Below, one piece after another: positions 9,072-18,155 of a stretch of 64,000 nt of DNA; position 1 is the first letter of the stretch, and every line of letters begins with the position of its first letter. The stretch lies in assembly GCF_030269665.1 (NCBI RefSeq), contig NZ_BSTS01000010.1:186001-250000 (forward strand), in the 5' to 3' direction. Origin of the DNA: Actinomycetospora sp. NBRC 106375. GTDB lineage: Bacteria; Actinomycetota; Actinomycetes; Mycobacteriales; Pseudonocardiaceae. A program made the translations under genes and the position numbers. The notes below the pieces were generated by a model that saw nothing but the letters and a program-made list of their open reading frames with translations, was not told the origin of the DNA and did not search any database.

Positions 9072-9298
9072 CCTTGCTCCGGGTGGGGTTTACCGAGCCG
9101 TCCTGGTCACCCAGGACGCTGGTGGTCTCTTACACCACCGTTTCACCCTGACCACCGAGCGGACCCGGTGGCGGTCTGTTCTCTGTGGCACTGTCCCGCG
9201 GGTCACCCCGGGTTGCTGTTGGCAACCACCCTGCCCTGTGGAGTCCGGACTTTCCTCGACGGGGATCACCCGCCGCGGTCGCCCGGCCGACTCATCCG
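8896..9298 (-). ncRNA. rnpB: RNase P RNA, bacterial type A
   Basis: The RNA component of RNase P, which removes tRNA 5' leaders. On the minus strand the conserved cores are present: GAGGAAAGTCCGGACTCC (CR I), ACAGTGCCACAGAGAACAGA, GGTGTAAGAGACCACC, GGTAAACCCCACC with GGAGCAAGG, and AGATGGATGGTCGCC near the 3' end. The P1 helix pairs 9285-9298 with 8896-8909 over 14 bases (two G-T pairs), which sets both ends; size is about 403 nt. TAGCCT (9306-9311, minus strand) lies 7 bases before the predicted first base, as a -10 box should. Confidence 0.95.
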
Positions 9299-9412
9299 CG
9301 CGACCAGGCTACGACACCCCGGTCGGGAGACGGCGCGGCGACGCCCGGTCGGCGCGGGGTGACGGTCACGCTCTGTTCACACCGTCGTGGTCGGGGCCGG
9401 GCCCCTCTGCGG

Positions 9413-9430
9413 TACGTCGTATGCTGTAGG
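9413..9430. promoter_or_regulatory. Possible half operator before the GntR gene
   Basis: GTATGC (9419-9424) followed by TGTAGG resembles the right half of the CATAC-N-GTATG palindromes at 11559 and 12765. The left half is not conserved (TACGTC). It lies about 50 bases before the regulator's GTG, where autoregulation would act. Weak evidence. Confidence 0.3.
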
Positions 9431-9473
9431 CCGTGTACGCGACCCGGCCGACGGCCGAGGGAGGGGGCTCGAC

Positions 9474-10184
9474 GTGACGCCACCGGACACGTCGCGGCGG
9501 ATCGCGCGCCCGGTGCCGCTGCGCGAGAGCGTGTACGAGGCGATCCTCGAGATGATCGTGTCCCGCAGCCTGGCGCCCGGCCAGCACCTCGCCGAGGCCG
9601 AGCTGGCCGCGACGCTCGGCGTGTCCCGGCAGCCCGTGCGCGAGGCCCTGCAGTGGCTGAAGAACGACGGCTGGGTCGAGCTGCGTCCCGGCTACGGCGC
9701 CTTCGTGCACGCCCCCACCCCGCAGGAGGCCGAGCAGCTGCTCAGCGTGCGGTCCCTGCTCGAGACCGAGGCCGCCCGGCTCGCGGCGGAGAACGCCGCC
9801 GAGGCCGACGTCGCGCACCTGCGCGAGCTGTGGCGGCGGGGCGTCGCGACGGTGGAGGCGGACGACCGGGACGGGATCGTCGAGGCCAACGCGGAGTTCC
9901 ACCGGGCGGTGACCCGGGCCTCGGGCAACGACGTGCTCATCGAGCTCGCGGCGCAGGTCGACCGCCGGGTCCGCTGGTACTACGCCTCGGTCGCGCAGCG
10001 CCGCGGGGCGCGCTCCTGGGACGAGCACGCCGCGCTCATCGAGGCGATCGCCGCCGGTGACACCGAGGAGGCCTCCTCGGTGATGCGCGCCCACACCGAG
10101 GAGACCCGGCGCTCCTACCTGGCCGCGGCCGAGGAGGACGGTGTCGACGCCCCGGACGCGGACGAGTTCGAGAACGCGCGCTGA
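9474..10184 (+). CDS. GntR-family transcriptional regulator, FCD (FadR) type
   Basis: A 236-residue protein. The N-terminal winged helix has LRESVYEAILEMIVSRSLAPGQHLAEAELAATLGVSRQPVREALQWL, the classic GntR helix-turn-helix. The C-terminal FCD domain has the ligand and metal residues in the region EFHRAVTRASGN, then a late DEHAALIEAIAAGD and MRAHTEETR. The GTG at 9474 is chosen for its GGGAGGGGG ribosome site. FCD regulators usually sense organic acids and repress nearby catabolic genes. It sits beside the OFA transporter and lyase genes, whose promoters share a palindrome. Its last 70 bases overlap the convergent transporter gene. Confidence 0.9.
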   Translation: MTPPDTSRRIARPVPLRESVYEAILEMIVSRSLAPGQHLAEAELAATLGVSRQPVREALQWLKNDGWVELRPGYGAFVHAPTPQEAEQLLSVRSLLETEAARLAAENAAEADVAHLRELWRRGVATVEADDRDGIVEANAEFHRAVTRASGNDVLIELAAQVDRRVRWYYASVAQRRGARSWDEHAALIEAIAAGDTEEASSVMRAHTEETRRSYLAAAEEDGVDAPDADEFENAR

Positions 10185-11545
10185 CCCGGCGCGCCCGCCA
10201 CGACCCGCGCGACCGGGCCGGGCAGGGTGCGCGGCAGACCGGGGCGAGTGAAGGCCCGGGCGCCCAGCGCCGCCGCCGCGGAGACCGCCACGGCGAGACC
10301 GAACGCCGCGGCGAACCCCCACTGGGTCACGACGGTCGCGGCCAGCCCGACGCCGAGCACGCCGCCGACGGCCTTCGCGCTGTAGACGACCGCGTGGACC
10401 TCCACGGCGCTGTCCCGGCCGAAGAACTCGCGGGTCAGCCCGGCGAACAGCGGATAGAACGCTCCTCCCCCGGCGCCGGCGAGCGCACCACCGGCCACGA
10501 CGAGGCCCACCGATCCCGAGGCCGCCGCCATCGCGAGCACGGCCTGCGCGACCGCCTGCACCAGGAGCACCGCGCTGATCGTGCGGACCGCCCCGACCCG
10601 GTCGCCGACCGTGACGGCCACCGAGCGCCCACCGCCCGCGAACCCGACCAGCAGGGCGGCGGCGAGCACGACCGGACCGGGGCCGGCGCCGAGCCCGAGG
10701 GCGAGGACGACGAGGAAGGCGGCGTCGAGCAGCGACACCGCGACCGCGGCGGCGAGGACGACCGCGACGAGCAGCAGGGCCCGGGTGCGCAGGGCCTGCC
10801 GCGGGGTGTACGAGCGCCCGGAGGCCGGGTTCTGCAGCCGTGACGGGCCGCGGCGCAGCGCCCAGCGGCGCGGATCCACGTCGGCGGGCCACCAGTGCGG
10901 CGGCGGATCGGCGAGGAGCACGCCCGCGGCCGCGACGACGACCAGGACGACCAGTCCGGCGCCGACGAGCGCCGGGGTGAGCGCGCCGGGGTCGAGGGCC
11001 ACGAGCGCGGCGACGACCACCGGCAGGGAACCGAGGGCGAACGCGCCGGTCACCAGGCTCACCCGCTGCGGGGCCCGCTCCGGGTACCAGGCGGCGACCA
11101 CCGAGCTGCAGGTCGCGTAGACGATCCCCGCGCCGCTGCCGCCGAGGACCGTGTACGCGACGGCGCCGAGCGGACCGCCCGCCCCGAGACCGACGAGACC
11201 GAGCCCGCACAGGAGAGCGGCCGCGACCATCAGCGAGCGCGGCCGCACCGCGCGGCGCCCGTGCAGGGTCGCGACCGGGAAGCCGGCGCCGGCCTGGAAC
11301 ACGATCCAGCCCGCGAGCAGCCAGAACGTGCCCTCGAGACCCCAGCCGCGCGCCGCCATCAGCGCGGGGGCCACCGCCCCGAAGCCGTACTGCATGACGC
11401 CCACCGCCGCCATCGCCACGGCCGACGCCGCCAGGACCGACCCCCGGGGACGGCCGAGGAGATCGCGCGGGTCCTCGCCCGTCCGGTAGCGGCGGCCGTC
11501 GCAGTCACGCACCTCGTGCACGGTCCGCCCGTCGTCGACGATCAT
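10115..11545 (-). CDS. MFS transporter, OFA (oxalate/formate antiporter) family
   Basis: A 476-residue protein with about 12 membrane segments. The cytoplasmic N-terminus VHEVRDCDGRRYRTGEDPRDLLG matches that of the second OFA protein at 18156. Shared features include QYGFGAVAPAL, GAGIVYATC, WYPERAP, HWWPADVDP and VVYSAKAVGGVLG. The ATG at 11545 has GGAG upstream. The CATACTGTATG palindrome lies just upstream, so the GntR protein probably controls it. The serine/alanine-rich C-terminal tail overlaps the end of the regulator gene on the opposite strand. The substrate is likely a small organic acid. Confidence 0.87.
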   Translation of the reverse strand: MIVDDGRTVHEVRDCDGRRYRTGEDPRDLLGRPRGSVLAASAVAMAAVGVMQYGFGAVAPALMAARGWGLEGTFWLLAGWIVFQAGAGFPVATLHGRRAVRPRSLMVAAALLCGLGLVGLGAGGPLGAVAYTVLGGSGAGIVYATCSSVVAAWYPERAPQRVSLVTGAFALGSLPVVVAALVALDPGALTPALVGAGLVVLVVVAAAGVLLADPPPHWWPADVDPRRWALRRGPSRLQNPASGRSYTPRQALRTRALLLVAVVLAAAVAVSLLDAAFLVVLALGLGAGPGPVVLAAALLVGFAGGGRSVAVTVGDRVGAVRTISAVLLVQAVAQAVLAMAAASGSVGLVVAGGALAGAGGGAFYPLFAGLTREFFGRDSAVEVHAVVYSAKAVGGVLGVGLAATVVTQWGFAAAFGLAVAVSAAAALGARAFTRPGLPRTLPGPVARVVAGAPGQRAFSNSSASGASTPSSSAAAR

Positions 11546-11558
11546 GGCGAGCTCCTTC

Positions 11559-11569
11559 CATACTGTATG
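11559..11569. promoter_or_regulatory. Palindromic operator CATAC-T-GTATG
   Basis: A perfect 11-base palindrome 14 bases before the transporter start, with flanking TTC on the left and CAC on the right. The same palindrome, with G at the centre, lies in the promoter of the lyase operon at 12765. Its size and symmetry suit a GntR/FCD dimer. Repression of transporter expression is inferred. Confidence 0.6.
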
Positions 11570-11611
11570 CACAGAGTGGAGGAAGCGTGACCTGGAGCAC
11601 AAGACCCCTCG

Positions 11612-12628
11612 TCAGGCGACCCCGGCGCCGGCCGAGGACGCGGCCGGCGGGACGTCCCCGGGAGCGAGGCTGCGATCGAGCAGGTCGGTCAGCGCCGCGA
11701 CCGCCCGCAGGACCGGCACGTCGGTCTCGGTGAGCTCGGCGAGCTCGACGACCGCGTGGAGCAGGACGTCGAGCTCCAGGGGCCGGCCCCGTTCGAGGTC
11801 CTGCAGGGTCGAGGTCTTGTGCTCGCCGACGCGCTCCGCCCCGGCGAGACGGCGATCGACGGAGACCGCCGGGTCCGCACCGAGGCACCGGGCGACGAGC
11901 AGCGTCTCCTCCATCATCGAGCGCACCAGCTCGCGGGCGCCGTCGTGGCGGCAGATGCCGGCCATCGTGGCGCGGGTCAGGGCGCTGATCGGGTTGAACG
12001 AGATGTTGCCCATCAGCTTGACCCAGATGTCGTTGCGGATGTCCGGCTCCACCGGGCAGCGCAGGCCACCGGCCTGCATCGCCGCGGCGAACTCCGCGCA
12101 GCGCGCGGAGGCGCTGCCGTCGGGCTCCCCGACCGAGAAGCGGGTGCCCTCGACGTGCCGGACCACGCCCGGTGCGGCGAGCTCGGTGGCCGCGTAGACG
12201 ACGCACCCGATCGCCCGCCCGGGCGGTAGCGCCGCACTCACCGTCCCGTCGGGGTCGACGGCCTCGATCCGCCGCCCCGCGTACGGCCCGCCCAGGCCGT
12301 GGAAGTACCACCACGGGATGCCGTTCTGGGCGGCGACCACCGAGGTCGTCGCGTGCAGCAACGGGCGCACCATCGGCCCGGCGGCGGCGTAGGCGTTCGC
12401 CTTGAGCCCGAGGACGACGTGGTCGACCGGACCGATCTCGGCCGGGTCGTCGGTGGCCGGCGGGTGCGCCACGAAGTCGCCGCGGGCGCTCTGCACCCGG
12501 ACACCGTCGCGCCGCAGCGCCTCGAGGTTGGCCCCGCGGGCGACCAGGTGCACGTCCGCACCGGCCCGCGACAGGCACGCGCCGACATAGGCACCGATCG
12601 CCCCGGCTCCCAGGATCGCAACCTTCAC
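11612..12628 (-). CDS. Ketopantoate reductase-like (ApbA/PanE) dehydrogenase
   Basis: A 338-residue protein. It has an N-terminal dinucleotide fold with VAILGAGAIGAYVGACL, then an NADPH-type loop (VARGANLEALRRDGV) and AAQNGIPWWYFHGLGG. The C-terminal domain has the substrate signature DIWVKLMGNISFNPISALTRATM with the catalytic lysine and asparagines. The GTG at 12628 follows GGAG. The family reduces 2-oxo acids to 2-hydroxy acids. Placed among lyase and CoA-transferase genes and sharing the operator region, it more likely feeds or drains the cluster's hydroxy acid than makes pantothenate; that is inference. Confidence 0.82.
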   Translation of the reverse strand: MKVAILGAGAIGAYVGACLSRAGADVHLVARGANLEALRRDGVRVQSARGDFVAHPPATDDPAEIGPVDHVVLGLKANAYAAAGPMVRPLLHATTSVVAAQNGIPWWYFHGLGGPYAGRRIEAVDPDGTVSAALPPGRAIGCVVYAATELAAPGVVRHVEGTRFSVGEPDGSASARCAEFAAAMQAGGLRCPVEPDIRNDIWVKLMGNISFNPISALTRATMAGICRHDGARELVRSMMEETLLVARCLGADPAVSVDRRLAGAERVGEHKTSTLQDLERGRPLELDVLLHAVVELAELTETDVPVLRAVAALTDLLDRSLAPGDVPPAASSAGAGVA

Positions 12629-12764
12629 GTGGTTCTCCGTCCCGTTCGTCGTCTTTCTTCCGGACACCCGTCCTCGCAGGTCAGCGCCTACGTCGAGCGA
12701 CCACGGGACCACGGTCGGCGACCGGGACCCCTGGACACGAGCACGGAGTGAGGTGTACCACTTC

Positions 12765-12775
12765 CATACGGTATG
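12765..12775. promoter_or_regulatory. Palindromic operator CATAC-G-GTATG
   Basis: A perfect palindrome in the divergent region between the reductase (start 12628) and lyase (start 12839) genes. A further direct half (GTATG at 12777-12781 within GCAGTATG) follows. It matches the site at 11559 except for the central base, and both carry TTC to the left. Probable target of the GntR/FCD protein at 9474. Confidence 0.6.
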
Positions 12776-12838
12776 CAGTATGTGATCTTGAACGACCGAG
12801 GGAACGGTCACACCCCGCCGACGAGGAGTGAGCCCGCG

Positions 12839-14575
12839 ATGACACAGACGTCCCCCGCCGCACCCCCGACCAACGGTGCCGGCGAACCGCGGGATCCCGC
12901 GGCGCCCCCGGAACAGATCTCCGGCGGCCACCTCGTGGCGAAGGCGCTCAAGGCCGAGGGCGTGGACACGATCTACACGCTCTGCGGCGGGCACATCATC
13001 GACATCTACGACGGCTGCGTCGACGAGGGCATCAGCGTGGTCGACGTGCGTCACGAGCAGGTGGCCGCGCACGCCGCGGACGCCCACGCCCGCGTCACCG
13101 GCCGGCCCGGATGTGCCGTCGTGACCGCGGGCCCGGGCACCAGCGACGCGGTGACCGGCGTCGCCAACGCCTTCCGCGCCGAGAGCCCGATGCTGCTCAT
13201 CGGCGGTCAGGGGGCGCTGAGCCAGCACCGGATGGGGTCCCTGCAGGACCTGCCCCACGTCGACATGATGTCGCCGATCACGAAGTTCGCCGCGACGGTG
13301 CCCGGCACGGCACGCGCGGCCGACATGGTCTCGATGGCCTTCCGCGAGTGCTTCCACGGCGCGCCCGGGCCGAGCTTCCTCGAGATCCCCCGCGACGTCC
13401 TCGACGCCCGAGTGCCGGTCGAGAAGGCCCGTGTCCCGTCACCCGGCGCCTACCGCGCCTCCCGCCGCTCGCTCGGGGACCCCGCGGACGTCGAGCGCCT
13501 CGCCGAGCTCGTCAGCCGGGCCGAGAAGCCCTGCGTCCTGCTCGGCAACCAGGTCTGGACGTGCCGCGCCACCGACGACGCGATCCGGTTCGTCCGCGAG
13601 CTCGCGGTGCCCGCCTTCATGAACGGCGCCGGCCGGGGCACCCTGCCGCCGGACGACCCGATGCACTTCCAGCTGGCCCGGCGCTACGCCTTCGACAACG
13701 CCGACCTGATCATCATCGTCGGCACGCCGTTCGACTTCCGGATGGGCTACGGCAAGCGGCTCTCCCCGAACGCGACGCTGGTCCAGATCGACCTCGACTA
13801 CCGCACGGTCGGCAAGAACCGCGACATCGACCTCGGCATCGTCGGCGACGCCGGCACCGTGCTCTCGGCGGTCGCCGATGCGGCGTCGGGCGGGCGGGAC
13901 GCCGCCACGACCGCCCGCCGGGAGTGGATCGCCGAACTGCGGAACGTGGAGGACGAGGCCTACCGCAAGCGGCTGCCGCGGCAGCACTCGGACGCCTCCC
14001 CCATCGACCCCTACCGGCTCGTGCACGAGATCAACGAGTTCCTCACCGAGGACTCGATCTACATCGGCGACGGCGGCGACATCGTCACCTTCTCCGGCCA
14101 GGTCGTGCAGCCGAAGTCGCCCGGCCACTGGATGGACCCCGGCCCGCTCGGGACGCTCGGCGTCGGGGTGCCGTTCGCGATGGCCACGAAGCACGCCCGC
14201 CCCGACAAGGAGGTCGTCTGCCTCTTCGGGGACGGCGCGCTGAGCCTCACCGGCTGGGACTTCGAGACCATGGTGCGCTTCGACCTCCCGTTCGTCGGGA
14301 TCGTCGGCAACAACTCCTCGATGAACCAGATCCGGTACGGCCAGGAACAGAAGTACGGCCGCGACCGCGGACGCGTCGGCAATTCCCTCGGCGACGTGCC
14401 CTACGACCAGTTCGCCCGCATGCTCGGCGGCTACGGCGAAGAGGTCCGCGACCCCGCCGACATCGCCCCCGCACTGGCACGTGCACGGGAGTCCGGCAAG
14501 CCCTCCCTCATCAATGTCTGGGTCGATCCCGAGGTCTACGCCCCGGGAACGATGAACCAGACCATGTACAAGTGA
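12839..14575 (+). CDS. Thiamine-diphosphate enzyme, 2-hydroxyacyl-CoA lyase-like
   Basis: A 578-residue protein. N-terminal Pyr domain: RHEQ with E73, the glutamate that activates the cofactor. Middle domain follows. C-terminal PP domain: GDGALSLTG (464-472) to NN (491-492), the thiamine-diphosphate/Mg motif. Oxalyl-CoA decarboxylase has a Tyr-Glu pair after the QQGD segment; here the matching stretch reads SLQDLPHVD, so it is not a standard Oxc. E503 in GQEQKYG sits where I recall a key glutamate in the Actinomycetospora 2-hydroxyisobutyryl-CoA lyase. Products would be formyl-CoA plus an aldehyde or ketone. GAGGAG precedes the ATG. First gene of a three-gene operon. Confidence 0.82.
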   Translation: MTQTSPAAPPTNGAGEPRDPAAPPEQISGGHLVAKALKAEGVDTIYTLCGGHIIDIYDGCVDEGISVVDVRHEQVAAHAADAHARVTGRPGCAVVTAGPGTSDAVTGVANAFRAESPMLLIGGQGALSQHRMGSLQDLPHVDMMSPITKFAATVPGTARAADMVSMAFRECFHGAPGPSFLEIPRDVLDARVPVEKARVPSPGAYRASRRSLGDPADVERLAELVSRAEKPCVLLGNQVWTCRATDDAIRFVRELAVPAFMNGAGRGTLPPDDPMHFQLARRYAFDNADLIIIVGTPFDFRMGYGKRLSPNATLVQIDLDYRTVGKNRDIDLGIVGDAGTVLSAVADAASGGRDAATTARREWIAELRNVEDEAYRKRLPRQHSDASPIDPYRLVHEINEFLTEDSIYIGDGGDIVTFSGQVVQPKSPGHWMDPGPLGTLGVGVPFAMATKHARPDKEVVCLFGDGALSLTGWDFETMVRFDLPFVGIVGNNSSMNQIRYGQEQKYGRDRGRVGNSLGDVPYDQFARMLGGYGEEVRDPADIAPALARARESGKPSLINVWVDPEVYAPGTMNQTMYK

Positions 14576-14600
14576 CCGGCTCACGAACAGGAGTTCGCTG

Positions 14601-15830
14601 ATGGAGAAGGCACTGGCGGGCGTGCGGGTGCTCGACATGACCCACGTGCAGTCCGGTCCCTCGGCCACCCAGGTCCTCGCCTGGCTCGGCGCCGAGGTCG
14701 TCAAACTCGAATCGCCGACGGGCGACATCACCCGCAAGCAGCTGCGGGACCTGCCCGACGTCGACAGCCTCTATTTCACGATGCTGAACTGCAACAAGCG
14801 CAGCATCACGCTCAACATGAAGTCCGACCGCGGTAAGGAGCTCTTCACCGAACTGGTGAAGTCGTCGGACGTCCTGGTGGAGAACTTCGGTCCCGGAGCG
14901 GTGGACCGGATGGGATTCACCTGGGATCGGCTGCAGGACATCAACCCGCGACTCGTGTACGCCTCGATCAAGGGTTTCGGTGAGGGCCCGTACACCCATT
15001 TCAAGGCCTACGAGGTCGTCGCCCAGGCGATGGGCGGATCGATGAGCACCACCGGCTTCGAGGAGGGCCCGCCGACCGCGACCGGCGCCCAGATCGGGGA
15101 CTCGGGCACCGGCATCCACACCGTCGCCGGCATCCTGGCCGCCCTCCTGCAGCGCGAGCACACCGGTCGCGGACAGCGCGTCTCGGTGGCCATGCAGCAC
15201 GCGGTGCTCAACCTGTGTCGAGTGAAGCTGCGTGACCAGCAGCGCCTCACCCACGGCCCGCTCGCGGAGTACCCCAACTCCGAGTTCGGCGACGAGGTCC
15301 CGCGGTCGGGCAACGCGTCCGGGGGCGGTCAGCCCGGCTGGGCGGTGCGCTGCGCGCCCGGCGGCCCGAACGACCACGTCTACGTGATCGTCCAGCCGCC
15401 CGGCTGGAAACCGATCGCCGCGCTGATCGGTCGCCCGGAGCTCGCCGACGATCCGGAGTGGGCCACCCCCGAGGCACGTCTGCCGAAGCTGGACAAGATG
15501 TTCCAGATGATCGAGGAGTGGTCGATCAATCACGGCAAGTGGGACGTGCTGGCCACCCTCAACGCCCACAACATCCCCTGCGGGCCGATCCTCTCGACCA
15601 AGGAACTGATCGAGGACTCCTCGCTGGTCGACAACAACATGATCGTCACCGTCGACCACCCGGAGCGCGGGGCGTTCACCACGGTCGGCTGCCCGATCAA
15701 GCTGTCCGACTCGCCGGTGAAGGTGGAGTCCTCACCGCTGCTCGGCCAGGACAACGAGCACGTCTTCCGCGAGCGGCTCGGCATCGACGCCGAGGAACTC
15801 GCCGAGCTGCAGTCGGAAGGGGTGATCTGA
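14601..15830 (+). CDS. Class III CoA transferase, formyl-CoA transferase (Frc)-like
   Basis: A 409-residue protein, strongly like Oxalobacter Frc along its length: THVQSGP with Q17, [35 protein letters not shown] with D167 (the nucleophile that forms the acyl anhydride), LRDQQRL, and the glycine loop [11 protein letters not shown] (238-247) with Q244. Frc swaps CoA between formyl-CoA and oxalate. Here the position of the Frc active-site Trp48 is glutamine (Q47, ITRKQLRD), so the acceptor acid may differ. Its TGA overlaps the next ATG (TGATG), so the two are coupled. Confidence 0.88.
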   Translation: MEKALAGVRVLDMTHVQSGPSATQVLAWLGAEVVKLESPTGDITRKQLRDLPDVDSLYFTMLNCNKRSITLNMKSDRGKELFTELVKSSDVLVENFGPGAVDRMGFTWDRLQDINPRLVYASIKGFGEGPYTHFKAYEVVAQAMGGSMSTTGFEEGPPTATGAQIGDSGTGIHTVAGILAALLQREHTGRGQRVSVAMQHAVLNLCRVKLRDQQRLTHGPLAEYPNSEFGDEVPRSGNASGGGQPGWAVRCAPGGPNDHVYVIVQPPGWKPIAALIGRPELADDPEWATPEARLPKLDKMFQMIEEWSINHGKWDVLATLNAHNIPCGPILSTKELIEDSSLVDNNMIVTVDHPERGAFTTVGCPIKLSDSPVKVESSPLLGQDNEHVFRERLGIDAEELAELQSEGVI

Positions 15831-18022
15831 TGGCCACCACGACGGAGACCGACGTGCGGCCCGGGACCGGTGCCGACGATCGCTACGACCGGGAGACGGT
15901 CCGGGCCGTCCTCGCGGCCGCCCGCCGCGACGGGCGCGGCTCGCTGACCGCGCCCGAGGGGCGCGAGGTGTGCCTGGCCTACGGCATCCCCACCCCTGCC
16001 GAGGGGCTCGCGAGGTCCGCCGACGAGGCCGTGGACCTGGCCGCCCGCATGGGCGGCACGGTCGTCCTGAAGATCGTGTCGCCGGACATCCTGCACAAGA
16101 CCGAGGCCGGCGGGGTCCGGGTCGGGGTGCGGGGCGAGACCGACGTGCGGCGTGCCTACGACGACATCGTCGCCGCGGCCGGCGCGTACGACGCCTCGGC
16201 CCGCGTTCACGGAGTGCAGATCCAGCAGATGGTCGGCGCGGGCCAGGAGGTCATCGTCGGCGCCACCACGGACCCCACGTTCGGCAAGGTCGTCGTGTTC
16301 GGCCTGGGCGGGGTGCTGGTCGAGGTCCTCCACGACGCGACGTTCCGGCTCGCGCCCGTCGACGGGCCGACCGCACGCGGCATGCTCGACGACATCGCCG
16401 CCGCCGACGTGCTGCGCGGCGTGCGGGGTGCCGAGCCGGTGGACGCCGACGCGATCGCCGACGTGATCCGCCGGCTCTCCGACCTCGTCGCCGACTTCGA
16501 CGAGATCCGCGAGTTCGACCTCAATCCCGTGTTCGCCGATGCGCACGGTGCGGTTGCCGCCGATGTGCGCGTCGTGCTCGACGACGAGGTCCGGCCGCCG
16601 CCGGTGCGCTACGACCAGCAGGAGATGCTGGCGACGATGACCCGGCTCATGCGGCCCCGGTCGGTCGCGGTGATCGGCGCCTCCGCGGAGCACGGGAAGA
16701 TCGGCAACTCGGTGATGCGCAACCTCGTCGACGGCGGGTTCGCCGGCGAGATCCACCCGGTGAACCCCAAGGCCGACGAGATCCTCGGACGGCGGGCGTA
16801 CGCGTCGGTCACCGACATCCCCGGCGAGGTCGACGTGGCCGTCTTCGCGGTTCCGGCGAAGCTGGTGGCGGCGCAGGTCGAGCAGGTCGGGCACAAGGGG
16901 ATCCCCGTCGCCGTGCTGATCCCCTCGGGCTTCGCCGAGGTCGGCGAGGTCGAGATGCAGGAGCACCTCGTGGCCACGGCGGCCGCGCACGGCGTGCGCC
17001 TGCTGGGCCCGAACATCTACGGCTACTACTCGACCCACCAGGACCTCTGCGCGACGTTCTGCACCCCCTACGACGTCCGGGGAGGCGTCGCGCTCACGTC
17101 GCAGAGCGGCGGGATCGGCATGGCCATCCTCGGGTTCGCGAGGACCACGAAGATGGGCGTCTCGGCCATCGTCGGTCTGGGCAACAAGTCCGACGTCGAC
17201 GAGGACGACCTGCTCACCTACTTCGAGGCCGACGAGGCCACGCAGTGCGTCGCCATGCACCTCGAGGACCTCAAGGACGGGCGGGCGTTCGTCGAGACCG
17301 CCCAGCGCGTCACGGTGAAGAAGCCGGTGGTCGTGCTCAAGGCCGGCCGCACCGCGATGGGCGCCCGCGCCGCGGGCTCGCACACCGGGGCGCTCGCCGG
17401 TGACGACCAGGTCTACGACGACATCCTCCGCCAGGCGGGGGTGATCCGGGCGCCGGGGCTCAAGGACATGCTCGAGTACGCCCGGGGCCTCCCGGTCCTC
17501 CCCACGCCGCAGGGCGAGAACGTCGTGATCATCACCGGCGCCGGCGGGTCCGGGGTGCTGCTCTCCGACGCCTGCGTCGACAACGGGCTGACCCTCATGG
17601 ACATCCCGCCGGATCTCGACGCGGCCTTCCGGGCCTACATCCCGCCCTTCGGTGCGGCCGGCAACCCCATCGACATCACCGGTGGCGAACCGCCGAGCAC
17701 CTACGAGTCGACGATCAGGCTCGGGCTGCAGGACCCGCGCATCCACGCGTTGGTGATCGGCTACTGGCACACGATCGTCACCCCGCCGATGGTCTTCGCC
17801 GAGCTCGCCGCACGCGTGGTCGCCGAGGCGCGGGACGACGGCATCCACAAGCCGGTGGTGGTCTCGCTCGCGGGCGACACCGAGGTCGAGGAGGCCAGCC
17901 AGTACCTCTACGACCGCGGGGTCGTGGCCTATCCGTACACCACGGAGATGCCCGTGGCCGTGCTCGGCGCCAAGTACCGCTGGGCCCGGTCCGCCGGCCA
18001 CCTCGGCGCGCACGACCGCTGA
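15830..18022 (+). CDS. ADP-forming acyl-CoA synthetase (acetate--CoA ligase family), fused
   Basis: A 730-residue fusion. The first 245 residues form an ATP-grasp domain (VVLKIVSPDILHKTEAGGVRVGV, GVLVEVLHDATFRLAP). From about residue 270 a CoA-binding domain starts (RPRSVAVIGASAEHGKIGNSVMRNL). Ligase domains follow with LTSQSGGIGMAIL and SHTGALAGDD, which holds the phospho-histidine. Such enzymes interconvert acyl-CoA + ADP + Pi with acid + ATP + CoA. In this operon it could prime the substrate with CoA, or make ATP from formyl-CoA. Start overlaps the transferase stop. Confidence 0.85.
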   Translation: MATTTETDVRPGTGADDRYDRETVRAVLAAARRDGRGSLTAPEGREVCLAYGIPTPAEGLARSADEAVDLAARMGGTVVLKIVSPDILHKTEAGGVRVGVRGETDVRRAYDDIVAAAGAYDASARVHGVQIQQMVGAGQEVIVGATTDPTFGKVVVFGLGGVLVEVLHDATFRLAPVDGPTARGMLDDIAAADVLRGVRGAEPVDADAIADVIRRLSDLVADFDEIREFDLNPVFADAHGAVAADVRVVLDDEVRPPPVRYDQQEMLATMTRLMRPRSVAVIGASAEHGKIGNSVMRNLVDGGFAGEIHPVNPKADEILGRRAYASVTDIPGEVDVAVFAVPAKLVAAQVEQVGHKGIPVAVLIPSGFAEVGEVEMQEHLVATAAAHGVRLLGPNIYGYYSTHQDLCATFCTPYDVRGGVALTSQSGGIGMAILGFARTTKMGVSAIVGLGNKSDVDEDDLLTYFEADEATQCVAMHLEDLKDGRAFVETAQRVTVKKPVVVLKAGRTAMGARAAGSHTGALAGDDQVYDDILRQAGVIRAPGLKDMLEYARGLPVLPTPQGENVVIITGAGGSGVLLSDACVDNGLTLMDIPPDLDAAFRAYIPPFGAAGNPIDITGGEPPSTYESTIRLGLQDPRIHALVIGYWHTIVTPPMVFAELAARVVAEARDDGIHKPVVVSLAGDTEVEEASQYLYDRGVVAYPYTTEMPVAVLGAKYRWARSAGHLGAHDR

Positions 18023-18155
18023 CGCCGCACCGAACGAGCACCCCGCGTCGACGCGCACTCCCGCGCGCCCGACCGTCGGCCCCCCGTACGGCGGGTCCGG
18101 CCCCCTGACGAGCGACGGAGGTCGCCACTCTCGTCATTCTGTCAAAGGAGACATC

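Noticed and set aside
12839-15830. Simple oxalyl-CoA decarboxylase/formyl-CoA transferase (oxalate) pair
   Set aside because: The lyase lacks the Oxc Tyr-Glu pair and the transferase lacks Trp48, so a plain oxalate call is not supported although it is not excluded.
15530-18058. 842-residue antisense frame
   Set aside because: Shadow of the acyl-CoA synthetase, rich in Asp, His, Val and Gly with no domain, as expected in GC-rich DNA.
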